Positions 35,220-44,386 of a DNA stretch of 64,000 nt are shown here, piece after piece. The position numbers were made by a program, and so were the translations under genes. The notes below the pieces were generated by a model. It was not told the DNA's origin, ran no database searches, and saw only the letters and a program-made list of their open reading frames with translations. How positions within the stretch are numbered: the stretch's first letter is position 1; each line of letters opens with the position of its first letter. Source of the DNA: Rhabdobacter roseus (GTDB taxonomy: Bacteria; Bacteroidota; Bacteroidia; Cytophagales; Spirosomataceae); the NCBI RefSeq assembly GCF_014202275.1, contig NZ_JACHGF010000005.1, positions 186,001 to 250,000 on the forward strand. The letters run 5' to 3'.

Positions 35220-35256
35220 AGAAGCCCTTTCTCAGGTACTTTGAGAAAGGGCTTCT
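35220..35256. terminator. Terminator between convergent tricorn-like and lytic transglycosylase genes
   Basis: Perfect 15-bp stem AGAAGCCCTTTCTCA / TGAGAAAGGGCTTCT around GGTACTT; usable on both strands. Confidence 0.75.
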
Positions 35257-35280
35257 TGGTATAATGGAGGTACTTACCAG

Positions 35281-36081
35281 CTAATAGGAGCCAAAATCGG
35301 CTTCGGCGATCACTTTTTGGCTGGCTTCCTCAAAAACCTTTTGCAAGCGGTCAATTTCTGCCACGCGGGCAAAAACCGTATCGTCAGTCCACTCAAGGCA
35401 ACGCGTCGGATTCGTAAACCACTCCTTCACGGCCACCAGCTTAAAGACGTACTTGGTCGTTTCGGGATTCAGGCGCAGGTCGTAGTAGTCTTCCTTGCCC
35501 TGCTCATCCATGCGCCGCTGGATGCGGGTAGGGCCCGCGTTGTAAGCCGCCGCTACGAGCGTCCAGGAGCCCAGCTGGCGGTGCAGGCGGCGCAGGTACT
35601 TGCAGGCCGCGTGCGTGGACTTAACCAGGTTGTTGCGTTCGTCCACCGTTTCGTCTACGGTCAATCCCAGTGAACGGGCCGTTTCGGGCATAAATTGCCA
35701 GTAACCAGCGGCCCCGCGGGGCGAGGTGGTCGAGGGGCTCATCGCACTTTCGATAATAGGAACGTACTTGAAGTCGGACGGGATTCCGTACCTTTTCAGG
35801 ATGGGCTCAATGACCTTCATGTCCCGGCGGGAGCGAGCCCTCATGCGACGGAAGGTCGGGTTGTCGTAGCTCTTAATCATGTTCTGATAGCGTCGGGCTA
35901 CGTATGTCTCTTGTAAGGGAATTGTATCACCGCAAAAGTGAATGGCGATCAACTCAACCTCGGTTGGCTTAACAGGATAGGCAACTTCTTCCTCTACTTT
36001 TACTTCTTTTTTCTCACGCTTGCCTACTGTAAAAACGCCCAAAGACATAATCGAAATTACTAAAAACAGAATTCGAATCAT
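35281..36081 (-). CDS. Lytic transglycosylase, SLT domain (MltD-like)
   Basis: A 266-residue exported enzyme with an N-terminal helix or signal (MIRILFLVISIMSLGVFTV). The SLT domain shows the catalytic Glu in YVPIIESAMSPST, then SPRGAAGYWQFMPETARSLGL and LVAAAYNAGPTRIQRRM, the three standard motifs of family 1 lytic transglycosylases. It cleaves peptidoglycan glycan strands to 1,6-anhydro ends during wall remodelling. No LysM domain is present, unlike E. coli MltD. It is convergent with the tricorn-like gene. Confidence 0.95.
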   Translation of the reverse strand: MIRILFLVISIMSLGVFTVGKREKKEVKVEEEVAYPVKPTEVELIAIHFCGDTIPLQETYVARRYQNMIKSYDNPTFRRMRARSRRDMKVIEPILKRYGIPSDFKYVPIIESAMSPSTTSPRGAAGYWQFMPETARSLGLTVDETVDERNNLVKSTHAACKYLRRLHRQLGSWTLVAAAYNAGPTRIQRRMDEQGKEDYYDLRLNPETTKYVFKLVAVKEWFTNPTRCLEWTDDTVFARVAEIDRLQKVFEEASQKVIAEADFGSY

Positions 36082-36510
36082 GCATGGTTTCGTTCGTTCT
36101 ACATTTATTTATAATGAACAAGTATAACGCAATAGAAATAAAAAAGTTTTACCGTTCACTAAAAAACTGATTAACAGGAGGAACACTATCCACACTATGG
36201 TACTTACTGAAGTACACCAAGGAGTCTCATATCTCTATTGTACAAATGGAGATAAATTCTAAAGAAAAGGTACCTGGCCAAATAATCGTTTACCGGAGTT
36301 TCGGCAGGTCAGTCCGAATTTTGAAGAGGGGTGGGCTGCGGAAATAAAGCTAATTCCAAATTTTGGAACGAATGATTGGCGCAAACAAGTATATTCACAC
36401 GCTAAATATCTTCCTCAGTTAGTATACAAAAACGCTTTAAAAGGTACCTAAGCCAGTAGGCGGCGTATCTTGATTAATGCCTTTGCCCTGATTAACCTTG
36501 CTCTATCACG
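36082..36510. other. Intergenic region with a startless open frame
   Basis: 429 bases with no complete gene. From 36263 to TAA 36449-36451 (+) runs a 62-codon open frame without ATG, GTG or TTG start. Its conceptual product has protein-like pieces (FRQVSPNFEEGWAAEIKL, NFGTNDWRKQVYSHAKYL), so it may be the 3' remnant of a lost gene at the edge of the polysaccharide cluster. Chance is not excluded. Two GGTACC copies bracket the frame. Confidence 0.3.
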
Positions 36511-37425
36511 ATGGATTCCCCCCTTATCTCGATTATTTTAGCTACCTACAATCGAAGTAATGTCCTATTCTTTACCATTTGCTCCATCATCGAGCAGTCT
36601 TACTCCAACTGGGAGCTGATCGTGGTTGGCGACTGCTGCACCGACAATACCCAAGAGGTAGTTTCCGCCTTTGAGGATAGCCGGATTCAGTTCATCAACC
36701 TTCCCGAAAACTTTGGTGAGCAGTCGGGCCCCAATAACGAAGGATTAAAAAAGGCCCGGGGTCCTTTTATCGCTTTCATGAATCACGATGACCTTTGGTT
36801 TCAGGATCACCTTCAGGTTTGTCTGGATAGTCTAAGGCAAAAACAGGCCGATCTGATGCTGGCCGCAGGCATCATCGATTACACTGACGGAAAAAAATTT
36901 GACATTAGCGGGCTACCTTCCCGGCAGCACGGGTTTCATCCTGCCCGGCTGTTTGTACCCGCTTCCAACTGGCTTTTTCGGAAAGAACTGATTCAGGAAG
37001 TAGGTTTCTGGCGCCCCGCCCGGGACCTCTACCTGGTTCCCTCCCACGACTGGCTGGAAAGGGTACACAAACTAGGTAAAAAAATTGCCTTTACGGAACA
37101 AATTACCGTACTCGCCCTGCCTTCCAGCTCACGCCGAAATGCCTACCTTGACCGCGCCTACCTCGAAAACGAAAAGTACTATCAGCAAGTAAAGCACAAC
37201 TCGCGCTTCCGGGAGCAGCTCCTGACGCAAATCCTGTTTGAGTGGGGGCAAGATCACTACTATGACGAAAAGGTATACCTCCGCCGCTTTTTTCGCCGGA
37301 AAATAAAATCTTTACTAATTAGCTTCGGAATTAACTCTACCGAACTACGAAGTCGCTATACCTTTGGGAAAGGTGGCATCTTGAGGCTCTACCGCCAACG
37401 ACGCGGCCTGGCACCCAAGGATTAA
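36511..37425 (+). CDS. Glycosyltransferase family 2
   Basis: A 304-residue GT-A enzyme. The nucleotide-sugar part (1-120) has SIILATYNRSNVLFFTICSIIEQ, ELIVVGDCCTDNTQE and a metal-binding FMNHDDLWF in place of DxD. The rest carries SHDWLERVHKLGKK and a basic C terminus (FFRRKIKSLL). It should add a sugar to a surface polysaccharide or lipid-linked oligosaccharide at the inner membrane. It is the first gene of a + strand cluster of five with a similar theme. Confidence 0.9.
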   Translation: MDSPLISIILATYNRSNVLFFTICSIIEQSYSNWELIVVGDCCTDNTQEVVSAFEDSRIQFINLPENFGEQSGPNNEGLKKARGPFIAFMNHDDLWFQDHLQVCLDSLRQKQADLMLAAGIIDYTDGKKFDISGLPSRQHGFHPARLFVPASNWLFRKELIQEVGFWRPARDLYLVPSHDWLERVHKLGKKIAFTEQITVLALPSSSRRNAYLDRAYLENEKYYQQVKHNSRFREQLLTQILFEWGQDHYYDEKVYLRRFFRRKIKSLLISFGINSTELRSRYTFGKGGILRLYRQRRGLAPKD

Positions 37426-37468
37426 TAGCGAGTCCTCAAAACGTTTAACACAATAAAACACCCCCTTT

Positions 37469-37990
37469 ATGAACTGGAATTTACCCGGTACCGAAAAAGA
37501 TCCCCAGAGTATCACCGCTGACTGGACGCCCTCCGCGCTCACGCTAATTGAAGGCGTACAGGTGAAGGAAGTAAAAAATGTATTGAAGAATAACGGCTAC
37601 CTGACCGAAATCTACCGGAAGGAGTGGGAGGTTGATGGCTTGCCTGTGGATCAGGTGTTTCAGGTTACCCTGCTTCCCAAGGGTATTTCGGCCTGGCACG
37701 CTCACCAATTTACGACTGACCGTATTTTTGTCAATGTAGGCTCCATCAAAGTGGTACTTTACGACGGCCGCGAAGGCTCCCCAACCTATGGCATGATCAA
37801 CGAATTCCGTGGCGGCACGCTACGCCCCATGCTGATTATCGTGCCGCCCCAGGTATGGCACGGTGTGCAAAACTACACCGATACTACAGCCAGCCTGCTT
37901 AATATCGTCGATCAGGCGTACCAGTACGAAGATCCGGACCATTGGCGAATTCCGGGCAATACCCCGCACATTCCCTATCAATTTTCCTAA
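37469..37990 (+). CDS. dTDP-4-dehydrorhamnose 3,5-epimerase-like cupin
   Basis: A 173-residue RmlC-fold protein. The catalytic-type segment is GISAWHAHQFTTDRIFVNVGSIKVVLYD, with the H-x-H that in RmlC includes the base His, followed by MLIIVPPQVWHGVQNYTD. True RmlC reads VxRGLHxQ; here the opening is divergent, so 3,5-epimerisation of a dTDP-sugar is likely but not certain. It lies 43 bases after the first glycosyltransferase and 9 bases before the flippase gene. Confidence 0.8.
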   Translation: MNWNLPGTEKDPQSITADWTPSALTLIEGVQVKEVKNVLKNNGYLTEIYRKEWEVDGLPVDQVFQVTLLPKGISAWHAHQFTTDRIFVNVGSIKVVLYDGREGSPTYGMINEFRGGTLRPMLIIVPPQVWHGVQNYTDTTASLLNIVDQAYQYEDPDHWRIPGNTPHIPYQFS

Positions 37991-37999
37991 CCGAGCTGT

Positions 38000-39526
38000 A
38001 TGCAAATCGAGAACGAGCGGGCGAGTAGTGCCAGCCGCCGCCTCGAACGATCGATCCAATCCGGAATCCGGTGGAATTTGGTGGCTTCGCTACTGGGTCA
38101 GGCTATTAACGTTGTTTTTACCCTATGGCTTAGTCGGCTACTCCTCCCTAAAGATTACGGAGTAGTAGCCATTGCCCTGGCCTTTTCGAGCGTCGTTGAT
38201 TTACTGGGACAGCTAGGAAGTACCGCCGCCCTCACGCAAAGGCCCACGCTGAACGATAAATACTACACGGCGGCTTTCGTGATCATGGGTATTACGGGCA
38301 GCACCGCTATGCTCCTGATGTGGGTCGCAGCGCCCCTGGTGGCTTCTTTTTACCAGCAGGCCGAAATTCAGTGGATTCTGTACGCTTTTGCCCTTACGCT
38401 GCCGTTCGGGCTAGTGCGGTCGGTCCCGGTGGCCTTGCTGCAACGCTCCCTGCATTTCAACCGTATCGCTGTCATTGATTTTATAAGTACCTTTCTGTCT
38501 GGAATATTGGCGGTATACCTGGCTAGTCAGGGCCTAGGCTGGAAAGCCCTGGTCGCTAAATCCATTGCTTTTCAATTGATACAGACCATCAGCTATTGTT
38601 TTTTGGCCTGGCCGCGTTTCAGGTGGGAGTTAGGGTGGGCGGAAATAAAAGAATTGCTCCGCTTTGGCATTCCCCAATCGCTCACGCAGCTGGTGCTGCT
38701 GGTTGGCCGCCGGATCGACGACGTAATGATTGGCAAGTGGATCGGGACCACCAGCCTGGGAATATACAGCATGGCTTATAGCTTATACTTATGGCCCTTG
38801 GCTAACATCAAGGGCCGCATTGCGCAGGTTTCGTTTGCGGCCCTGACCAAGGTACAGCACGATCCTCAGGCCATTAGTCGGTATTACTTAAAGCTTACGT
38901 CGCTAACTGCCTACCTCTCTTTTCCCGTCATTATTGGTTTTGGAGCCACAAGTGACCTGGTGGTGCAGCTCGTCATGGGAGAGCAATGGCGGGAGGTGGT
39001 GCCGGTGCTCCGGCTTCTGGGGCTGGCCTCCCTGTTTGAAGTGTGTATTTCTCCCGGCTCCGTGTATCAGGCTGTAGGCCGGACAGACCTCTTCTTTCGG
39101 GCCATGCTGGCTACCCGCTTCTTAACCATTCTGGGTATTCTCGTAGCATTACCCTTTGGATTGATCGGAGTGGCCGTTAGTTTGGTTGTCAGCGGTATGC
39201 TTAATTTCTTTCTCTTCAACTACTTCGTAGGGCAACTCATCCCGCTCACCAACCGGGCCGTTTTCGGGGCCATTTCGAAGAGTTCCGCTTTTAGCTTCAT
39301 CTTGCTCGTAGCCGTCGTTGGTATCCGGTACCTTATTACCTCCTACGTAGCAGACGAAGCCGAGCTTATCATTACGGTTCTGACGGGCCTCACTACCTAC
39401 CTCACGCTCATCTATTGGTTTGACCGCAAGCTCTATTGGCGTTTGCTAATTTGGGTAAGGCAGAAAAAAATAGCCGGTATTTTAGCTCGTACCGGTAGTC
39501 CCAAGCGTCGAAAAAATCAACGTTAA
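38000..39526 (+). CDS. Lipopolysaccharide/O-unit flippase, WzxC-like
   Basis: A 508-residue membrane protein of the polysaccharide transporter (MVF/MOP) group with about 12-14 hydrophobic helices after a cytosolic N-terminal arm. Family pieces are NLVASLLGQAINVVFTLWLSRLLLPKDYGVVAIALAFS shared among WzxC/TuaB proteins, AALTQRPTLNDKYYTAAFVI, LQRSLHFNRIAVIDF and LLVGRRIDDVMIGKWIG. It should flip an undecaprenyl-linked unit across the inner membrane. The position, after two sugar genes and before two more, marks a polysaccharide export locus. Confidence 0.92.
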   Translation: MQIENERASSASRRLERSIQSGIRWNLVASLLGQAINVVFTLWLSRLLLPKDYGVVAIALAFSSVVDLLGQLGSTAALTQRPTLNDKYYTAAFVIMGITGSTAMLLMWVAAPLVASFYQQAEIQWILYAFALTLPFGLVRSVPVALLQRSLHFNRIAVIDFISTFLSGILAVYLASQGLGWKALVAKSIAFQLIQTISYCFLAWPRFRWELGWAEIKELLRFGIPQSLTQLVLLVGRRIDDVMIGKWIGTTSLGIYSMAYSLYLWPLANIKGRIAQVSFAALTKVQHDPQAISRYYLKLTSLTAYLSFPVIIGFGATSDLVVQLVMGEQWREVVPVLRLLGLASLFEVCISPGSVYQAVGRTDLFFRAMLATRFLTILGILVALPFGLIGVAVSLVVSGMLNFFLFNYFVGQLIPLTNRAVFGAISKSSAFSFILLVAVVGIRYLITSYVADEAELIITVLTGLTTYLTLIYWFDRKLYWRLLIWVRQKKIAGILARTGSPKRRKNQR

Positions 39527-39560
39527 ACCTACCTATAAAGCACCCTCAACTACCTAACTT

Positions 39561-40772
39561 ATGAAAGAAAAAGCGCTAATTCTCGGAGCCGGTATTCAAG
39601 GCATTGCCTGTGCTCTTGCTCTACAAACCAAAGGATACGATGTAACGCTCATTGATAAATGTTCCGAACTTTTTAACCGGGCCAGCCTCCGCAATGAGGG
39701 CAAGATTCACATGGGTTTTGTGTATGCCAACGACCCTAGCTTTCAAACGGCCTCCCTGATGCTGGAGTCATCTTTATTATTTGCGCCCTTGCTGGAAGAA
39801 TGGTCCTGCGAAAAAATTGACTGGAACCGGCTTATATCCAATAAGTTTACTTATGTTATTCATAAAGATTCGATGGTCCCGCTGGATCAGCTGCTGGGGC
39901 ACTACCAAGCCTTGCAGGACTACTACCAGGCGTACAAAACACCCTACCATCACTACCTGGGGGGACGCCCCGACGCGCTCTGGCAAAAGCCCGAGCGCTC
40001 CCACCGGCTCATGAATAAGAACGCCGTGACAAGTACCCTTCAAACCGAGGAGCTCGCCATTGATTTACGTAAATTTAAAGCGCTACTTACGCAGATTGTT
40101 CAAAGCAAAAAAATAAAGATAGAAGCCAACCGAACGGTCAAAGCCGTGCAAAAGACATCGTTTGGGTTTCGGGTAGAGGGTGAGACCCACGAGGGAAAGG
40201 CCTGGACCGAAGACGCGGGCATCATTGTAAATTGCCTCTGGGACAATCGGCTCCAAATCGATGCCACGCTAGGCTTAGCCCCTACCAAGCCAAAGTGGAT
40301 TTATCGCCTTAAGTACCGCCTGCTGGGGCAACTTCCTGCGCATCTATCCTCTATTCAGTCGTACACCTTTGTGCTGGGGCCCTTCGGTGATATCGTCACG
40401 TACCCTACCGGCCTCACGTACCTTTCGTGGTACCCATCTTGTATGCGCGGCTGGTCGGAGGAAGTATCGCCTCCAAAACAATGGGAAGATGCCTGCCGGG
40501 GCTTATCCAGCTTTGATGAGCACCAGGATTGGGCCCAAGAAGCCCTGCAAGGCCTTACTACCTTCTTCCCGGGGATGGATCAGTTTAAGATACAACATAT
40601 CGACGCTGGTACTATTTTTTCTTGGGGCAATACCGACATCGACGACCACGGCAGCGAACTGCACCGCCGTTTTAAAATCGGTATCCATGCGCATGATGGC
40701 TATTACTCAATAGATACAGGAAAATTTACCTCCGCACCATTTTTTGCCCATCAGTTATTGGAAAAAATATAG
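39561..40772 (+). CDS. FAD-dependent oxidoreductase in polysaccharide cluster
   Basis: A 403-residue flavoprotein of the DAO/GlpO fold: ALILGAGIQGIACALALQTKGYDVTLIDK binds FAD, and RASLRNEGKIHMGFVYAND resembles the DAO substrate/FAD loop. The C-terminal KIGIHAHDGYYSIDTGKFTSAPFFAHQL closes the FAD site. There is no signal peptide. The substrate is unknown; the location between a flippase and a glycosyltransferase suggests modification of a sugar or a lipid-linked intermediate. It ends 3 bases before the last glycosyltransferase gene. Confidence 0.85.
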   Translation: MKEKALILGAGIQGIACALALQTKGYDVTLIDKCSELFNRASLRNEGKIHMGFVYANDPSFQTASLMLESSLLFAPLLEEWSCEKIDWNRLISNKFTYVIHKDSMVPLDQLLGHYQALQDYYQAYKTPYHHYLGGRPDALWQKPERSHRLMNKNAVTSTLQTEELAIDLRKFKALLTQIVQSKKIKIEANRTVKAVQKTSFGFRVEGETHEGKAWTEDAGIIVNCLWDNRLQIDATLGLAPTKPKWIYRLKYRLLGQLPAHLSSIQSYTFVLGPFGDIVTYPTGLTYLSWYPSCMRGWSEEVSPPKQWEDACRGLSSFDEHQDWAQEALQGLTTFFPGMDQFKIQHIDAGTIFSWGNTDIDDHGSELHRRFKIGIHAHDGYYSIDTGKFTSAPFFAHQLLEKI

Positions 40773-40775
40773 CCC

Positions 40776-41702
40776 ATGGTACCTAATGCCCCCCTCGTTT
40801 CAGTAGCCATCCCGCTCTACCGATCGAAACGGTTTGTGCGCGTCATCAAGCATAACGTACGCAGGCTTCGCCTACCCAACGTGGAAATCCTTATTTCTGA
40901 TCGACACAGTGAAGATGATGCCCTTGATTTATTACGTCAGGAACTCGGGGATGATCCTCGCATTCGATTCTTACAAACCAACGATGGTATCGGCTGGGTA
41001 GATCACTACAATGCCTTGCTTCAACAGGCTTCGGGGAGGTACTTTATGTGGATGCCCCACGACGACACCTTTCCCGCTGGCTACGTAGCTGATTTGGTAC
41101 ATGATCTGGAGCGCCATCCCGAAGCCTGGCTAAGCTTTGGCAATATGTATGCTATTCATAAGGAAAAAAAAACAAAATTACTCTCCTACCTACCCGACAA
41201 CCTCAACTACAATCATAAGCCTTGGCACCCCCTACATAGCGTTCGGCTGGCGGCGACCTACAATCCGGGTATTGCCTTTCGGGGTGTCTTTCGACGAGAC
41301 CGGGTACTTGCGCATAATCTGCTGATCCGTCACTCCACTCCGAATGATCAGTATGCGGACTTGTATTGGGTATTTGCACTGGGACTACACGGCAAGCTCT
41401 TTTACAATACGCGCCAGCTGTGCGTAAAGCTACACTACACAAATAGCACCCATTATCACTGGAAATCAACCAATTACTATTCAAGAAGATCCTATCGGAC
41501 GGTTCGAGAATACATTCAATATGCTCCTTTATCAGCTACGAAAAAAACAGCCGTATACGCTGCGCTTGGGGGTACTTACATGCTAAAAAAAATCCTGAAG
41601 CTCTTTCCTTTAGCTTTAAAAGAGCCTCTTAAAAAATGGGTTGGCATTAAGCTTTTTTACCGCTCAACCGCCAAGCAAGAAAGAATAGGGTCCAGCGAGT
41701 AA
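40776..41702 (+). CDS. Glycosyltransferase family 2
   Basis: A 308-residue GT-A protein. Pieces are SVAIPLYRSKRFVRVIKHNV, VEILISDRHSEDDALDLL and RYFMWMPHDDTFPAGYV, where PHDD takes the place of the metal-binding DxD. The C terminus is basic and hydrophobic (YMLKKILKLFPLALKEPLKKW), suggesting membrane association. It is the last gene of the polysaccharide cluster and converges on the moeB-like gene. Confidence 0.88.
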   Translation: MVPNAPLVSVAIPLYRSKRFVRVIKHNVRRLRLPNVEILISDRHSEDDALDLLRQELGDDPRIRFLQTNDGIGWVDHYNALLQQASGRYFMWMPHDDTFPAGYVADLVHDLERHPEAWLSFGNMYAIHKEKKTKLLSYLPDNLNYNHKPWHPLHSVRLAATYNPGIAFRGVFRRDRVLAHNLLIRHSTPNDQYADLYWVFALGLHGKLFYNTRQLCVKLHYTNSTHYHWKSTNYYSRRSYRTVREYIQYAPLSATKKTAVYAALGGTYMLKKILKLFPLALKEPLKKWVGIKLFYRSTAKQERIGSSE

Positions 41703-41721
41703 AGCGCCCCGCAAGTACCCC

Positions 41722-42801
41722 TCACGCCCAGGCACCCACCCCGCCTCGCAGGTGGCGAAGGCTGTGCTCAGGAAATTCCTTGGCCAGCAGCTCGGCCGCC
41801 TGACGGCTGCGCACGCCCGACTGGCAGCAAAGTACGATGTCGGGATGGCTAAGTAGTTCCGGCAAGTGCTGGGGTAGGGTTTTGAGCGGCCAGTTTTCGC
41901 CGCCCAGGTTGAAGCGGTCGTACTCGTGGGGTTCGCGTACGTCGATGAAAAAAGGCGGATTTTCACTTTCCAGAAGCTCCAGAAGCTCATCGTAGGTCAC
42001 TTCTTCGATCTCGGTAGCCAACGGCGCGGCGCACTGGAGGCCGTAGTCGGCGCGCAGGCCGCGCTCCTGCCGCGTAGTCGGATTGGCCGCAAACCGAAAC
42101 GTCTGGAACGAAGCCCGCAGGGCGTCATAGACCAGGATTTTCCCGCTAAGTACCTCCCCAATCCCCGTAAGTACCTTGATGGCTTCCACGGCTTGCAACG
42201 TACCTACTACGCCCGGCAGCACCCCAAGTACCCCTATTTCGGCGCAGTTGGGTACTTCGTGCTCGGCGGGCGGCACGGGGTACAGGCAGCGGTAGGTGGG
42301 GCCGTTTTGGTAGTTGAAGACGCTCACCTGCCCCTCAAATTTGAATATAGAACCAAACACCAGCGGCTTGTTCAACAGCAGGCAGGCGTCGTTGACCAGG
42401 TAACGGGTCGGGAAGTTGTCGGAGCCATCTACGATGAGGTCGTAGTCGGCAAAGAGGCGCAGGACGTTGTCGGGCGTGAGGGCTTCGGTATAGGCTTTCA
42501 ACCGGATGTTTGGGTTCAAAGTACCCAGCCGCTCCGCCGCCACTTCGGCTTTGGGCCGTCCTACGTCGGCCACCGAAAAAAGTACCTGCCGGTGCAGATT
42601 ACTGATTTCCACCCGATCAAAATCAATGACACCCAAAGTACCTACCCCCGCTCCGGCCAGGTACGTCAGCACCGGGCAACCCAGTCCGCCCGCCCCAATC
42701 ACCAGTACACTGGCCTCCTGGAGGCGTTGCTGTCCTTCGGTTCCAAACTCAGGAAGCGAGATCTGACGGGCGTAAAAGGAGCGGTCGGCGGAAGTAAGCA
42801 T
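41722..42801 (-). CDS. moeB: ThiF/MoeB adenylyltransferase with C-terminal rhodanese domain
   Basis: 359 residues from ATG 42801 (MLTSADRSFYARQISLPEFG); an upstream in-frame ATG at 43065 would lie inside moeA and is rejected. The E1-like part (1-250) has VLVIGAGGLGCPVLTYLAGAG, DFDRVEISNLHRQ and DGSDNFPTRYLVNDACL, the ATP and Mg sites of MoeB. The rhodanese part (about 265-359) shows FIDVREPHEYDRFNLGGE and active Cys in IVLCCQSGVRSRQAAELL. It should adenylate the GG terminus of MoaD, and the rhodanese could supply the sulfur. It is divergent from moeA. Confidence 0.92.
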   Translation of the reverse strand: MLTSADRSFYARQISLPEFGTEGQQRLQEASVLVIGAGGLGCPVLTYLAGAGVGTLGVIDFDRVEISNLHRQVLFSVADVGRPKAEVAAERLGTLNPNIRLKAYTEALTPDNVLRLFADYDLIVDGSDNFPTRYLVNDACLLLNKPLVFGSIFKFEGQVSVFNYQNGPTYRCLYPVPPAEHEVPNCAEIGVLGVLPGVVGTLQAVEAIKVLTGIGEVLSGKILVYDALRASFQTFRFAANPTTRQERGLRADYGLQCAAPLATEIEEVTYDELLELLESENPPFFIDVREPHEYDRFNLGGENWPLKTLPQHLPELLSHPDIVLCCQSGVRSRQAAELLAKEFPEHSLRHLRGGVGAWA

Positions 42802-42891
42802 GGCGTAACGTAAAATTGATAGAATCGTTCGTAGGCATTCCGGGTTGAGGTACGTAAATTTCGGCTTCCATCCACCCGTAAACAGCAGCGC

Positions 42892-44088
42892 ATGGTCACT
42901 GTTCAGGAAGCAAAACAAAAGGTACTGGAAAATACGTTCCCGCTGCCGCCGGAAGATCGCGCCGTAACGGAGGCCGTGGGCTACGTGCTGGCCGAGGAGG
43001 TACTTTCGCCTTTGGCGCTCCCTGCGTTCCGGCAGTCGTCGATGGATGGCTACGCGGTTCATCACGAAGACATTACGCCGTCAGGTACCTGGCTGCCTTT
43101 GGTGGCGGAGTCGCGGGCAGGTACTTCGCAGCCGCTGACGCTGGCGCGCGGCACGGCCATCCGGATCTTCACCGGTGCGCCGGTGCCCGAGGGTGCCACG
43201 GCCATCGTGATTCAGGAAAAAACCGAACTCCAGGATGGCTCCGTGCACATTCAGGAGTACCCCGTGGCCGCCGGGCAGCACATCCGGAACGTAGGCCAGC
43301 AGATCCGTGAGGGCGACCTGGCCATGCCCGCAGGTACTTTTCTTACGCCCGGCTCGGTGGGTTTTTTGCTGGGTATGAACGTGCTGCACGTAAAGGTACA
43401 TCGCCAGCCCAGCGTGGGTATCCTCGTCACGGGCGACGAGCTCATTCAGCCGGGCGAAGGGCTGCGCTTTGGGCAAGTTTACGAATCCAACTCGGCCATG
43501 CTGGTAGCCACGCTCCTGCAGGAAGGCATCACGCAGGTGAGTGTGCAGCGCGTGCTCGATGACCCCCAGGCCACCCGGCAGGCGCTGGAGCAACTCACCG
43601 AGCAGCATGATGTGGTGCTGGCCACGGGCGGCGTGTCGGTGGGAGAGTACGACTTTGTGGGCACGGCGCTGGGTCAGGTAGGTGTCGAAACGATTTTCTA
43701 TAAAGTGCGGCAGCGCCCCGGCAAGCCGCTGCTCTTTGGCAAAAAAGGGGAGAAACTTTTTTTTGCGCTTCCGGGCAATCCCGCCGCCTCGCTGGTCTGT
43801 TTTTACGAGTACGTACTACCGGCGCTACGCCGACTCACGGGCCGTACCGACTGTTTTTTGCCTACCTTCCAGCTCCCCATTACGCACCCGTACTCGTTTC
43901 GGGGCGAGCGCGACGAGCTGCTCAAAGCCACCGCCACGCCCACGGGCGTCACACCGCTGGAAGGCCAGGAATCGTTCATACTCCGCTCCTTTGCCGTAGC
44001 CAACGCCCTCATCTACCTTCCGGCCTCGCAGCCATCGGTGCAGCCGGGTGAGCTCGTGGAGGTACATTTGCTCCCGTTTTTTTGTTAA
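42892..44088 (+). CDS. moeA: Molybdopterin molybdenumtransferase
   Basis: A 398-residue enzyme inserting molybdate into adenylated molybdopterin. Motifs: LPAFRQSSMDGYAVH, GTAIRIFTGAPVPEGATAIV, GTFLTPGSVGFLLGMN, GILVTGDELIQPGE, LATGGVSVGEYDFVG, RPGKPLLFGKKGEKLFFALPGNPAASLVCF. All domains (N-terminal, MoCF_biosynth, C-terminal) are present. It is first in the + strand molybdenum cofactor operon, 58 bases ahead of moaD. Confidence 0.97.
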   Translation: MVTVQEAKQKVLENTFPLPPEDRAVTEAVGYVLAEEVLSPLALPAFRQSSMDGYAVHHEDITPSGTWLPLVAESRAGTSQPLTLARGTAIRIFTGAPVPEGATAIVIQEKTELQDGSVHIQEYPVAAGQHIRNVGQQIREGDLAMPAGTFLTPGSVGFLLGMNVLHVKVHRQPSVGILVTGDELIQPGEGLRFGQVYESNSAMLVATLLQEGITQVSVQRVLDDPQATRQALEQLTEQHDVVLATGGVSVGEYDFVGTALGQVGVETIFYKVRQRPGKPLLFGKKGEKLFFALPGNPAASLVCFYEYVLPALRRLTGRTDCFLPTFQLPITHPYSFRGERDELLKATATPTGVTPLEGQESFILRSFAVANALIYLPASQPSVQPGELVEVHLLPFFC

Positions 44089-44146
44089 AGGAAAAATAAT
44101 CCGTTGGCGTTTTTAGTTTTACTTCATCAATACACCAGAAAAATTT

Positions 44147-44386
44147 ATGTTGGTCAACGTACTTTATTTTGGAATGCTCGCCGAAGCCACGGGCCTCCCG
44201 CTCGAAAGCTGGGAAGTACCTCCGGCGGCCTCGGTTCGAAAACTTCGGGAACAGATCCTGGACAAGTACCCCGCCCTGCGCGACCGGAAGTTTAAAATCG
44301 CCGTCAACCAGCAAATGGTGGACGAAACGCTGCTGCTACCGCCCCTGGCCGAGGTTGCGCTCCTGCCTCCTTTTGCGGGCGGCTAG
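44147..44386 (+). CDS. moaD: Molybdopterin synthase small (sulfur carrier) subunit
   Basis: A 79-residue ubiquitin-fold protein ending LLPPFAGG. The C-terminal Gly-Gly is the site of adenylation by MoeB and thiocarboxylation. Other fold elements are LVNVLYFGMLAEATG and ILDKYPALRDRKFKIAVNQ. It pairs with MoaE encoded 52 bases downstream. Confidence 0.94.
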   Translation: MLVNVLYFGMLAEATGLPLESWEVPPAASVRKLREQILDKYPALRDRKFKIAVNQQMVDETLLLPPLAEVALLPPFAGG

